Source: Hofstenia miamia | Taxonomy: Eukaryota; Xenacoelomorpha; Acoela | Reading direction: 5' to 3' | NCBI GenBank assembly: GCA_004352715.1 | Contig: SCFE01000047.1 | Coordinates: 1,935,841-1,999,840 of the forward strand | DNA: 64,000 bases | Part shown: positions 1 to 11,724 of the stretch, piece after piece | Layout: every line of letters starts with the position of its first letter | Position numbering within the stretch: the stretch's first letter is position 1 | The notes under the pieces: generated by a model | What the model was told of the DNA's origin: nothing | Databases searched by the model: none | The model's input: the letters and a program-made list of their open reading frames with translations, nothing else | Translations under genes and position numbers: made by a program

Positions 1-1017
1 TCGATGGCTAACAATGGATCTAGACTTTTCTATTTATACAGTTGTACGGTTAAACTTTCTTACTCGCATGTTTCTTTGGTGACGTACATTGTAAGAAATT
101 GTAATTAAGAAACTGTATCATACCCCTGCAAACCAGAAATCGAAGTAGTACCCTCAATTGGCGACCATAACCGGTCCGGTTCCGGTGACCCTCTGACCGG
201 TGATCGGCTTTGACTGGTCCCCACATTATTAGGTAACAGTTTTGACCGCTTTACCTGGTTTCACTGTATTTATAGGTTCAATTCTCTTTTTGACCGGTTG
301 TGACTGCATTATTGTTTCAGGACCGTTTTTTGCACTACATAATGCATTCGTACAGTTGCAAACAGTGTTAGAACCGTGCTGTGCTTTATATTCTGCCGTG
401 ACCATGTCCATTTTTACAGAAAATTTCGTGCCCACATTAAAAAAGTATTAAATATATTAGTTAATTTAATTTTTTAAATTATTAATTTACATATTAAAAT
501 CATCGAAAGTTTTGTTTCTTGAACAATTTGTTAAACTATTGAAAATATTTTCTGCCAAAAGCATTTCATTCATAGGATTCAATCTAAAGTGCCTTTTACA
601 TTTAACAAACAATTTATAGATTTTCGTGTCGTGTCGGAATCGTGATTAAAGTTTTTTTAAAATTTCGTGCAGTGCCTTACTCGTGCCCAACTGCCTTCTT
701 TCGTGACGTCCTCGGTACCAACACTGGTTGCAAGCACGTGTACTGAATGCATACGCGTTTGAGTTACAGGATTAACCCTAAATATTTCACTTGAGACCAC
801 AAACCAAAAAATTGCAACTAATCACCCAATGCTTTAAATGCTACAATTTTCAATAAAATGCTTTGCTTGAATATTGATAGTCCTATGCAAATAATTATTC
901 CAGGATAGATTTTAGTAATTAATGGCACCCTGTGATTACTTCCAAACATTGATGGCAATGATTTTCTATCTTAATTTTACCCTTTTTTCACCTGGGCATT
1001 TTTGTAGCAGTTATTCC
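1..1017. other. Non-coding AT-rich stretch
   Basis: No recognisable gene. Two short open frames lie on opposite strands at about 229-451; neither has any family resemblance, and they read the same DNA in both directions, so I treat them as chance. Positions 130-210 hold a locally GC-richer patch of GACCGG/CCGGT words without clear repeat structure. Confidence 0.6.
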
Positions 1018-1530
1018 AAAAAGGCCGATTTACCCCCCAAGATCTCGGAAACAGTACATCCGATCAACACCAAATTTGGTATGGAGATACTTTGAGGTAT
1101 ATTTTGGCCAAACTATGTTGCGATACTATTATTAATATGCAAATTTGCGCATATTAATTAGGTTATGTATCCAATTTTCTTAATTTCTCATTATTGACAT
1201 AAATATTACTAAATAGGAATAAGAGAAAGGCATATAATGCAAATAGAACATAGAAAACATTTAGTAATAATTTTGCATTGAAAATTATGCATTGGTTTCA
1301 ATTTATAGCCGAAATTATTATTTTGAAACTCTCAAGAACTGTCAGTTTTTCATGGACTTTTTTTAAATCGCTATAACTTTGTAACCCTTAACCCTATCTG
1401 CATAATTTTTCGTCAAAATTTGCAGAACAAGTTAAAGGAAAAAATCATGGAAGGATAGCTTATTTAAAAAAAACGGTGTCTGAGTAATATCTAAAAATAT
1501 GGAAAGGGGATCAAATCGGCCCCCAAGTAA
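1018..1530. repeat. Candidate non-autonomous element with inverted GGCCGATTT ends
   Basis: Positions 1023-1038 carry GGCCGATTT followed by a C run. Positions 1506-1524 carry the reverse-complement arrangement, a G run then AAATCGGCC. The roughly 500 bp between has no coding potential but includes wording (CCGATCAACACCAAATTTGG near 1060) often seen in invertebrate repeat families. No convincing target-site duplication was found, so boundaries and class are unsettled. Confidence 0.35.
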
Positions 1531-3841
1531 GATAGAGTTAAGTCTATTAACTCCAGTGGTGATATTGAAATCAAAATAATCCCGTCAAGCTAAAAATTTC
1601 GCCACTAGTAGTTAGTTATGCGTGATGTTTAGTCTGAAAATATAATCTAATAATAAATTATGAAATCTTATTGATTTGTGGCTTTAAAGTCATAGTGGGA
1701 AATAGGCATGATTACTAGCAGTTCTATTAGTTCTAAATCACTACTATAACTATTCATTTGCAATATATACGCTAACGGCAAAAGTTCAGTAGAGAGTTGC
1801 AATTAAGTATGGTTTTACTGTTTAGATACTTAGATCCTTAGACTCATATTTACAGAATGTCTATCACTGAATCAACATTCAATGTTCAATGGAACTATTA
1901 CGTTATGCAATTGTATTGAATTAAAAAAAGATGACTTGACCCATGTGATCTAGTAACTTTTTTGCACAGATGTAAAGTGTACATGAGTAAACGTGTATAT
2001 ACCATTTACCACAATTATATTTTAGTAAATTTTGCAGCTTGAGATTTGAGAAACTCCCAGACGGTATGATCAGAGACACATCTCAAAGTGACCGGTGAAG
2101 AGAAATTAAGCATAACCAGGTCCTATCCGTGACCAGTCCGCCTCGGTGGTCAGTACCTACCATCTCTGCCGCAGACTCTCGTGCATAGGTGTCACTCCCA
2201 GATGGTCGAATGTTGTGTTAAAGACACCACAGCTGTAAAAATTTAGTTTGATTTAGAAGAAAATTTGTGAAATTTTATTGAATAAATCTGTAAGCAGATC
2301 TAAGTAAAACATGGTTGAGGTTCTTATTCTTAATTAAAGACTAAAAATATATACAATGTCACTGTTTTAGCCCATGAATTAAAACTTTGATTGTTTCTAA
2401 TCATATACATCCAAAAATAGCCATGCAGTAACATTTTAAGAAATTACACTTTTTCGATCCAACCTATTGCCTAATGTCATATTACTCAACTTGCATATTG
2501 CATATAACCACAAAAAATATTTTCTTCAAACCACACCCCACTGAGAACATTTTTATATCTAAGTAATGAATATACAATTAAAAATTGGCTTATTTTGTTG
2601 TTAGGATTTCATAATAATATGTTATTAAAATTTCGTAATAATTTCATCCTTTTATTCTATATTTTGCAAATAAGAAAAATATTCATAATTTATTGCTAAG
2701 AAAATTTGCGTGAATACTTGCAGGTCTTGTTGTGTTGACAAGAACCCCAATTCTGTTGGGAAAGTAGGGTTTGAACTGTTAAACATATTCAATACTCCGA
2801 ATGTGGTTTGCAGTTTGTTAATCTATTTTGTAAAGCAATTTATTGCAATATTCATTTAAGATTTAAATTAGCCTGTATCGGATGAAGCGTACAAATATTG
2901 TTTTCCATTTACTAATATAGGAAAGTTGGACGTAGGTAGAGAAGCAAATTTAGATCTTATACATGTATAAGAAAATTTAATCAATTGAATTTTAGTAATT
3001 TTCTCTTTCGAAAACAATGAGTATATAAAATGATGGCTTCAGAATTCGACATTTTCTTGTCTTCGATTAACAAAATTGTCCTCTGCTTATTGGTAATTGT
3101 GTGCTATTAAAGCCAACATAACAAGATTTCCGGACAAAATGGTTTGATCGCAATCGATAACAAATTAAACTATTAAAAGCACATACCGTACAAATACCAT
3201 CTATTTCACACATAGCAATTTTGGAAATGCGAAAATCAGTTTTCAAATTAAGAAAGTTTCGTATCTATAGTAACTAAGAATGAACACTTATCAGCATTAC
3301 TTGAAACATGTTGAGAAACATTCGACAACATATTTAATTATTTGAATGACATCTGTATAGTACATGTATAATGCAAAAATAACAATGGGAATAACGTTTA
3401 TTTGACATTAGCAAATTTTATAAACGCCAAAATTAAAATGATATTAATAGGCTCTCTATTCACTATATAGATAATAACGCAATGTCATATTTAATAATAT
3501 GAAACAATAACTACAAGGAGGGAGGCAATCACAGGAGGAAGCGGGAGTACGACGTCTTTCTACTTATTTTTGTCAAAATTGCGGGGGACTTGGGAGGAAG
3601 CAGATGTTTTAACTTGTTTCAAATTGTCATTAACTTTCTAAAAGGAACATCCAGTTTGAACTTACCCATTAATTCAGTTCGTTTTGTCACTTGATCAATG
3701 ATTGTGAGTTTCACAAGATGTTGAGAATGCTCTAAGCAATGGAATACATGCACAGAAAGAGTAACAGAAAAGCAATAATTGAAACAGTTGATTTTAGATC
3801 TAGGAGAAACCCAAAAATCTGTCAACACTTCAATAGCTATT
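1531..3841. other. Non-coding AT-rich stretch with one GC-rich island
   Basis: No gene is recognised. A GC-richer island at about 2085-2235 stands out against the AT-rich surroundings and may be a degraded SINE or the end of another element. A loose B-box-like GGTCGAATGTT occurs near 2198, but I could not pair it with an A box. Confidence 0.5.
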
Positions 3842-5060
3842 TATTTGTTTGTTTGTGCACATTGATGTTCTATACATGATATATACAATATATACAAATA
3901 TAGATACAAAATGTACAAACTACAAACTAAGCTACAAAATAATAAATTTAAAACAATTAAAAAACAACACTATTTACAAATTAAAAGAATTAAGATTTGC
4001 TGGATTTAATACTTCGCCATACATTTAATTTTTTAGATGATCCCAGTAAATACTGTTCAGCAAGGAGATTTTGTTTCAACAAGCGTTTAAAGGACTTTAT
4101 ATTGGGAGTGCAGCGGATGTTAGGATCTAGATTATTCCAGCGTGTACAGGCATTTACGAAGAAAGAGCAACTCCCATATCTATTTTTAGATAACATTCTG
4201 CTGAAACATTTGCTGCCTCTCTTATGGTAGTTAATGTAATTATCAAAGAATAATGTGCTTGTAGTTAGCTTTTCTATGTATTTATACAGAGTTATTAGAC
4301 TAATGTAAATTGTGAAGTATTTTGGTGACAACATTTTGATTTCATTGAGCTTTCTACCCGTCTCTTGTCTACCAATGCCATACATTGTTGTTAATGACCA
4401 GTTGAACACTGTATTTATGCGCTCTGATAATTCTGTGCTTTTGTTGTTCAATAGTATACAGGCGTACTGATAGTGACTGGTTACTAGAGCATCTATTAAA
4501 TTCTTGTTTTTAGTGATATTTTTTATCTGGCGAATACTCTGGATACCTGCTACCATTTTACAAAGTTTGCTTTTAACGAGCAACTTGAAGCTGAGATTTC
4601 TATCAATCTCAACACCCAGATACTTAATTTCATTTGACTGTGGAATTTCTGGCGCTTCAATATCTGTGCTCAATTTTATATTCCTTGCAAAATCTCTGGA
4701 TTCATTTGGACAAAAAACCGTAAACTGCGTCTTTAGCTCGTTCAAATTTAATTTATGCTGTTGAAGATATCTCTTAATGTTCATGCGATCAGATTGTAAA
4801 TATTGCGTTGCTATGATTGGACTACTATGATTTGCTATTAAACATATATCGTCAGCATATTGAATTATATTGCAATTTCTTACATATTTACAGAGATCAT
4901 TTATGAACACGTTAAAAAGAATAGGCCCAAGTACTGAACGTTGGGATACGCCTTTGTCTGTGGTTACAAAATTTGAATGTGTGACTCGATTTCTGCTGAA
5001 TGCTGCCAGATGGAATCCTACACATAAATTAATTACGTTTATATCAATAGCAACTTTTCT
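3842..5060 (-). mobile_element. 5'-truncated LINE (CR1/Jockey-like)
   Basis: Read on the minus strand, this is the 3' half of a non-LTR retrotransposon: the reverse transcriptase from its catalytic core to the C-terminus, a short AT-rich 3' UTR, then a CAAA-type microsatellite tail near 3842-3860. Ending in a short repeat and losing the 5' part is usual for LINE insertions made by target-primed reverse transcription. The 5' break lies near 5045-5060, where a dispersed repeat that also occurs at 58.9 kb begins. Confidence 0.75.
3990..5060 (-). pseudogene. LINE reverse transcriptase, C-terminal part
   Basis: A 306-codon frame (start codon at 4910, stop at 3990) contains the catalytic YADD box (QYADDICLI) and the downstream FCPNES / KYLGVEID segments of non-LTR reverse transcriptases. 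The same frame stays open above 4910, where it reads GVSQRSVLGPILFNVFINDL, the usual GVPQGSVLGP box with two substitutions, so the ATG at 4910 is internal. The fingers, the endonuclease and any ORF1 are missing. The C-terminal RWNNLDPNIRCTPNIKSFKRLLK resembles the tail of CR1/Jockey-type ORF2 proteins. A non-functional relic, though the remaining frame is uninterrupted. Confidence 0.8.
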
Positions 5061-5190
5061 TGAAAGTTATTTATTAATAGAACTGCAGGACTAATCTTAT
5101 TTCTATAATAATATTACAAATAAATTTCTGAGAAAAATCGTCTCGAGGATTTCATTTATAAATAAATTTTTCATGGTTTATTATTTACAC
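5045..5190. repeat. Dispersed repeat, copy 1 (partner at 58911-59056)
   Basis: About 145 bp aligns by eye with 58911-59056 in the same orientation. Both share TTTTCTTGAAA, then GGACTAATCTTATTT, a TAATAATATTACAAATA run and a GGATTTCA...TATAAATA block. Here it abuts the truncated 5' end of the LINE. It could be part of a larger unrecognised element. Confidence 0.55.
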
Positions 5191-6744
5191 TAAATTTGGT
5201 TACATAAAAAATATTTTGCATGCACGAGCCGCCACTGCGTATGTAGCAATTTGTCTCATTGAGAAAGTACTATATTTGCAATTAACTTTTAATGCATTTT
5301 TCAATACTTGGCTCCATTTTTATAATTTGCATTTCCAAATTTTACTAGCAAGGATGATAAAACTTTGAAACGAAGGTTTCAAAATTGACACAATTCTTGG
5401 AGGGAAACTGATAGAATTAAGTATGACTATTTGTCGAGCACATGCCTATACACAATTCATAGTTCCTACGAATATCAATATGGTTGTATATTTACTACAT
5501 GATTTTCATAGCAGCTTACTGAGTTGTATAAAACGTCCAATAAAAGTATGCAATTTTAGGATGAAACAAAAACTTTCGCAAAGTATACCTGATTAAATCA
5601 ACAATTTGTACAACAGGTATATTTCAGAAGCTAAAAATATAAGGTACTTCTACAATGCCCTAGGTTTTCTTTCATGAAATTACAAGGTACCAATCAATAT
5701 GCTGCAAAAGTTTGAAGAATTGTGTGACTCAAACATTCCTACTTTTCATCATTATGCGGCCAATTGTCCCAATGTATGTGTATAAGTATTTAATAATTAG
5801 GCCAAGTGGTTTATCTTAAATGCTAGAGCTATTGACCACGAAGACAACCTCAAACATAGATGGGACTGGTCAGTAAAAAAACTCTTAATCCGACCCGATT
5901 TGCACTACATTTTGTCGAATTGACAACACGAAACGCTTTCACTCGTGATAGCTGAGCGAGTAAACAAATAGAGAAGTTGTGCGAACGCATTTATTACAAG
6001 ACTCAATGAATACTTTCGTCACAAATATTTTAATATGGGAACGTTGTCTTTCAAAGATACTAAGATACTCAGCAGTTTATATATTCCTGTAGAGGTTGGC
6101 ATTTTCCTTAATGGTAGTTAGTTCACTAAAATCAACTGTCATACATGTTGGTAATTCTATTGGCTATGCTTTAGATGTAACAAAATATAGGATATTTTCT
6201 GAACATTACCAAATATCTCAAGACAGAGGTGCACAATTCATTCCTCTGGTTGTTGAAGCAAAATAAATATGTTTGATTGACTACAAAATTGCTTAAATGT
6301 TCGCTGCAAGAGTACTTAATTAAAGACACAAAATATCACTTAACAATTATTCTAGCATCAGGGAGGTGCATTTAAAACTGTATAAACGGTAATCAACCAT
6401 TGTTGTGATTATAAAAAAATAGTAGTTAGAGAAACTATTTTTATCCTAAAAATCTATTATGACCTCAAAAGTTGGCCAAAAAACTAAGAAATTTTAAACT
6501 TATATTGACCTAATGATAAAATTTAAGCAACTTCAAACTGAATTTGTTTTGACGAAAACCTGTTATAAAGAACTGTTTATATATTATTTATTATACATGT
6601 ATTTGTAGATTTCTAAAAAGACAAAGAAAATTAATTGTAACAAACTTAAGTCATTCTGCATTTCCATTGATTGTTGAAATGCGCTATATAGGTATTTTAG
6701 TGAGATCTCTGAGACTGATATAATCAATGGTTAACGGAATCAAC
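5191..6744. other. Non-coding AT-rich stretch
   Basis: No gene, terminal repeat or domain signature was recognised. Composition is AT-rich with no long low-complexity tract. Confidence 0.55.
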
Positions 6745-7330
6745 ATTTCCTAATTATTTGAAGATTTCTAAAGTTACACCAATAATATATAAGAAAGGAA
6801 GAAAAGATCTTGTAGAAAATTGCCGACTAGTTTCAGCCTTAACAATAATTTATACATTATTTGAAAAAGTATTACGAAACCATTTTAACATATACAGGGA
6901 AAAATGCATTAATATCAAAACACCAGTTTGGATTTCTAAAAGGTATATCAAAAATGATACTTTACTTTATGCTATTGAAGAGTGAAGATGGAAGTTAGAT
7001 AGGAATAAACGCAAGATAAGGCATCATTAAATATCTCAAAGACATTTAATTCAATAAACCGTTTCATATGTTGGTAAAATTAACACAGATTCTTAATTTT
7101 AGTGATTTTTTAATAGAACTATCAAATTCATTAAAAATAACCAGAATGCAGCAATGATCAGTACTGGGTCCATTATTTATTAAGTTATTTGTAAATGACA
7201 TGCATCAGTACAGTAATAGTAATCATGTAAAAAATTGCAGATGACACTCTCATTTACTGTAATGATATTTTAAATTTATAAAAAAAATACTATCATTTTT
7301 TAATGATAATTACAATATAATCTAAAATCA
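6745..7330 (+). pseudogene. LINE reverse transcriptase relic
   Basis: Starting near 6745 the reading is FPNYLKISKVTPIIYKKGRK and then LVENCRLVSALTIIYTLFEK. This matches the start of non-LTR reverse transcriptases (LK.AKV.PIYKKGD...NYRPVS.L....K.FEK). A continuous frame runs 6758-6985. Beyond it, frameshifts and stops interrupt the reading, but SVLGPLFIKLFVNDMHQY near 7160-7205 is recognisable as the SVLGPLLF...INDL box. The catalytic YADD is not intact. A decayed copy, distinct in sequence from the minus-strand LINE at 3.9-5.1 kb. Confidence 0.75.
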
Positions 7331-7573
7331 TTATAAGCTCTTCAAAATATTAAATGTTTAACGATGTTTTGCAAAAGAAAATAGAATATTTCCAATCATT
7401 TAAATACTCTTGTGTGGTAAAAAATTTTTAATACAATCCGAAACAATTCAACCAATTTTTTAGTACAAACCCAAAAGAAGTAATTAAACATAGCACCCTT
7501 ACAATCGATAACTGCGTGTGAATGACTATTAAATTGCTGCACACACTTCTCTTGTAGACTTTGAAATTGTCGC

Positions 7574-8010
7574 TAAAGGTCGACGGTTTTGAAATTTTAA
7601 CTTCGGTTCGGTTCGGTTCGGTTCGGTTCGGTTTTGGGGCAAAAACCGCGGTTTGGGTTTTGTTCTGTAATGAAAACATGTAATTTCGAAGCTATATTTT
7701 CTTATGGTTTTACAAAATTAATTTCAAGTTTTTCTTGGTATTAATGAGAGAAGAAGCATTGACACTAGAAAGACTGCATCGCTTTTTGGTGATCGTGTTC
7801 GATCCAATTGAACCCATGCGTTCTGATGACACATTTGTTGCCTGAATTGCCAACTACTTTTTCGCAGGTAGCGAGAGCTTTGGCAGTATTACACAGCTAC
7901 TAATTACCAGTCATTAAAAACCGTTTGAAACCGTGCTAGTGAAAATGAGTCGGTTCGGTCTGCGTGAAAACCGCGGTTTCTGTTTCGGTTCGGTTTACCG
8001 TTGAACTCTA
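7574..8010. mobile_element. Non-autonomous hAT-type element with perfect 8-bp TSD
   Basis: The octamer ATTGTCGC occurs at 7566-7573 and again at 8011-8018, directly flanking the element. The termini are imperfect inverted repeats (TAAAGGTCGACGGTTTTG at the left; TAGAGTTCAACGGTAAACC reading inward from the right). The interior has a (TTCGG)n run at 7602-7634 and AAAACCGCGGTTT palindromes near both ends. An 8-bp duplication is the hallmark of hAT transposition. At 437 bp without a transposase frame, it must be moved in trans. Confidence 0.75.
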
Positions 8011-8018
8011 ATTGTCGC

Positions 8019-9158
8019 CAAAAGGAACTCTTTGACATCTTCATGATTGTTGTCTCTCCGAGGTTCAAACTCCTAAAAATTCCACTGATCAAGCAAGTTA
8101 TAGTCAAGAGTTTATGGTGCTTGTTTCCAAAGAGTACTTTTCTTCTTGATCATAAATTTAAGTGGTATGAAAGATATGAGGGTGAGCGTTGCCTGGAATC
8201 AAAATCATGTACTTGTAGGCAAGTGGTCTGGCTGCAGTCGCTAAATTTTTCATGCAAATGTTGAATACATGAAGCATGCACATCACTATTAATTGTTGCA
8301 CCTCTTCAGTATTAGCCTGAGAACAGGTGTACCTTCTCGGGGCACATCTTGAAAGCTTTGTCAACTTTCATCCTCTAAGTCTTTAAAAACGTGGAGTAGT
8401 GTAACTCGAGATGGTGCCATGTCTTTCCATGCATTCTGAAAAAGCATATGAATTTGTGAAACTACTAACCATTCCTAACAATGTTATGTTCTCAATGAAT
8501 AATCAGTATGACTCATGAATAACATTATTTTCCTTTTTGTAAAAAAATGACAACAAATGTAATCGAATACAAGGGTGAGTAAATCTCACTATAATAAATT
8601 TCAACAACGCAATAACAAAGCGTGCATATATACACACATGCAGATATACCAGCTGAAGCGCGCTAAAGTACTTTCTATAAAATTTAATGGCCTCTGTCTC
8701 AAAACTTATTGAACATGGATAGAAATAAAAACAATTAGATCTGGTAGGCCAAAGATAATAGAAAATTATTGAAAAATGGATTCTAAATTTATTATAGCAC
8801 AAAAGATTAAAAAATAAACATCATTTAAGAAAATGTTGAAATACGTGAATGAATATCAATTATAACTTACATTTTCTCTATATTCATGCTTTTCAAAACG
8901 TTCAATCCAAAAATGATATCAAAATGTTGGCCCATTTCTAGTTTAACTGTGATTACCGGATTTGTAAATTTCAATTATTGACTTCGAAAATTTTCTGGTT
9001 AATTCATTGTAAATTAATTTTTTTAAGCCTAATGTAATATTAATTGTCAAGTTTATGTGGATTTCACATTTTTTAAATAACTGATTATCAATTCCGATAT
9101 ATACTGTGCAGACATAATTTAGATGAGTGAAAACTAGAATATGAATAAGTTGAATTGC
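8019..9158. other. Non-coding stretch, no recognised gene
   Basis: Several short open frames exist on both strands, none with a convincing domain. A phrase reading AWKDMAPSRVTLLHVFKDLE on the minus strand near 8370-8440 could be a scrap of a pogo-type transposase, but it is too short to call. Confidence 0.5.
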
Positions 9159-9169
9159 TATATATATAT

Positions 9170-9207
<38 letters not shown>
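9159..9207. repeat. (TA)n microsatellite
   Basis: A nearly pure TA dinucleotide tract with one interruption (TAAATA near 9181). Confidence 0.95.
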
Positions 9208-10694
9208 GTATTATTTATTAATTAAGTCTTCCAATTATTTTTACTTATCTAATTATTGCGGTTACTGTCGAAATGAACAAATAGATATTTAATATATGAA
9301 AACTTGTTCGATATTTTCATCGTTAATACGTAGTGTCGATTCGGAAGTGTTTCTTTTGATTTTTACGCTAAATTATACAAAAATGTGTTTTTGTAGTATT
9401 TACGCAAATATGTGAGATATATAAAAATGTATTAGTGCTGTACCATTTTTTCAATTGTATGGAATGTTCTACTGGGTAACTAAAGTGGAATTGTAGATTG
9501 TAGACCGTTTTCTGGCTGGTAATTTAATTGGATATCACATTTTTCAAAATGAATGCTGATTAAAAAAGGTGTATAAGGGACACATTTTGATGGGAAAACA
9601 AATACTAGAAAGTTTTTAAGCGATATTTCAACTCAATGAACATAGCAATGTATTTTCGCTATTTCTGCTCATTTAGTAAATCTATTAGTGTTGAATTTTG
9701 TGCAACAATGTTCTGCATGATTTTATAAAGCACACTGTAAAAATATCTGTCTAAATGCCTTTACATAAAAATGATATTTTATTTATTTGGCTAAAACCAA
9801 TTTGTTGCTCAGCAACACAGTATCCAGCATCCATTTTGAGATATTTATTTGTTTTGAGAAATCCAGTGTTCCTTACAAGTGCCAACCCCGTTTTCTATTC
9901 TAGTTCAATGTGAAAATTTGTTTTGTAATTTCACTTTGTTTTCATTGCATTAACTCGAGATTCAATGTATATTCACTTGCAGAAAAGAAATTTTAGAAAT
10001 GAGAAATTTGTAATCTTGAGCGTCAAATTTGGGTAAAAAATCAAACCAATCAATAGAGCAGGATTTTTGTCAGCCATATTTCCCCCCTGAGTAAGTCAAT
10101 GCATTAATAATGAATATTCAAATCTTGGAATAGATATACTTAATTAAATGTTTATTGTTTTTATCGTAGTAGCTTCCTTACAATTTTGAAGAAACAATAA
10201 TTCGAGCACTTGATGTGACAAAAATCAAAAAGTTTAGATCGACTTGCAGTATATAATAAATTAGGTTCAAGTCTCCTATAATTAGTGTTTATTTTGGATT
10301 GAAGAGTTGCGTATTTCTAGATAAAAATGTTTACTAGCAATATCCTCATGAGAACAATTTATTTGAAAAGGTGTAAACTTAAATTCATTATAAGGAGTTA
10401 TTCGTGCTGCAATTTCTATTTAAGTTTCTAAGATCCCCAACATGAAATATTTTCTATTTGAGATAGCAAATGTAGATATTTCATTTCATTTTATTTAATG
10501 TTTTTAGCTATTACATTTTGAGAGTTTATTTATGTACTTAAATTCAGGTATATTATTAAATGTTTTGATATGCTGTTAAACATTAATATTTTAACGTGGA
10601 CATGGTTTAGAATTATGGCAAACAAAATATATTAAGCTGGCCATGCTTAGGATGTATTCCTGAAATTACCCAGACTTTATAGTATGTATAGATA
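9208..10694. other. Non-coding AT-rich stretch
   Basis: No gene or element ends recognised before the Tigger-like terminus at 10695. Confidence 0.55.
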
Positions 10695-10984
10695 CAGTCG
10701 CGCCTCGGATTAACGTACCCTCAGGCCCAAACTCAAAGTTACGCTAAAGTGAAGTTTACGTTAAACTGAAAAACTGAGTTTAAGAAAATTTTCAAGAAAT
10801 CAAAACATCAAAATCAAAAACGTGCAAAGTAATCAGTCATAACTGATTGTCGTTGTGTTTTAACAAGTTTTTGAGAGATTTGAATCACATAATTCTCAAA
10901 ATCGCGGTGTTTCACATCCGTTGTCGCATCAAACATCTGAAATGAATCATCAAGTGAAATTAAAAGTATTTTTGCTACCGTAAA

Positions 10985-11417
10985 CCGGGGTGACTAAAAC
11001 CACCCGGGGTGACTAAGACCACTTTCCAGAAACAAAATTATAACAATGGTGAGTGCTACAAATGGTACTTATTATTAATTTTACAGCTGTTTTGCCTTTA
11101 ATTTTTTTTTATATGTTTATTGACAATAATTTTAGCACAAAACTGTCCAGCAGAAACATTCTCTGCAGTACTACACTTGAGTTTAATGGCTGACCCCATG
11201 CTGTGAAGATTTACTGAGTGATTTGCTTGACAAACTTTTGTGAGTATGACAACTTTTTTGTGTGTTTATTGTAATCATTTAATACTATATATTACCTAAG
11301 ATATTAAAATAGATGGGGAAATAATTATTATAATTAATTTTTTTTAATTGACCACATAAGGGGGGTGGTCTTAGTCACCCCGGCCTGAAGAGACCAAACC
11401 GGGGTGACTAAGACCAC
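10985..11417. repeat. Left cluster of the 19-bp pogo subterminal motif (four copies)
   Basis: The motif CCGGGGTGACTAAGACCAC or a one-base variant occurs at 10985-11003 and 11004-11022 (tandem, forward), 11365-11383 (inverted) and 11399-11417 (forward). The first lies within the terminal inverted repeat. The likely role, by analogy with other DNA transposons, is transposase binding; this is inferred. Confidence 0.85.
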
Positions 11418-11469
11418 CCAATAATATGGCTGACATAAGTTAAAACTGTTCATTTCAAGATGTGTAACA

Positions 11470-11648
11470 GGCTTACCTTTCCTACTATCAATCTCAATCA
11501 CAATTCTATGTCTATGGTTTTACAGATGAGTGGGCTGAGGAAAATGTGTGTAAATTATCCGTCCCAGAGATAAAACGCACAGCGCTGAGGGTGGGAATTG
11601 TACCTCAGAATCTCAAGTCTAACGCTTTAACCACTTAGCCAACAAGTT
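11470..11648 (-). repeat. Probable tRNA-derived SINE fragment
   Basis: On the minus strand, the sequence from about 11648 downward starts like a tRNA of the Ser/Leu type. A perfect Pol III A box, TGGCTAAGTGG, lies at 11641-11631. A stem and loop around CTTGAGA follows, then a weaker B box, GGTACAATTCC, at 11604-11594. Downstream is an unrelated body (GGGACGGATAATTTAC and so on) without coding potential. The A-to-B distance is shorter than in a real tRNA and no acceptor stem closes, so it is not a functional tRNA gene. It sits in the 5' leader of the pogo transposase. Confidence 0.5.
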
Positions 11649-11724
11649 TTTAAATTTAAAACACCGGCTAACTTTTTTTTGTTTTGTCTTCTTTTCTTCC
11701 AGTACGGTACCAGCACCTTTCGCC

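Noticed and set aside
229-451. Overlapping open frames on both strands
   Set aside because: Same DNA read in two directions, no family resemblance, no splice or promoter context; chance frames.
2085-2235. GC-rich island as a tRNA or SINE
   Set aside because: Only a weak B-box-like word; no A box or cloverleaf could be drawn, so kept as an unassigned island.
8370-8440. Minus-strand AWKDMAPSRVTLLHVFKDLE as a pogo transposase remnant
   Set aside because: Too short, and the neighbouring catalytic boxes are absent.
11580-11648. Functional tRNA-Ser/Leu gene on the minus strand
   Set aside because: A-to-B box spacing too short, no closing acceptor stem, anticodon loop of eight; better read as a SINE head.
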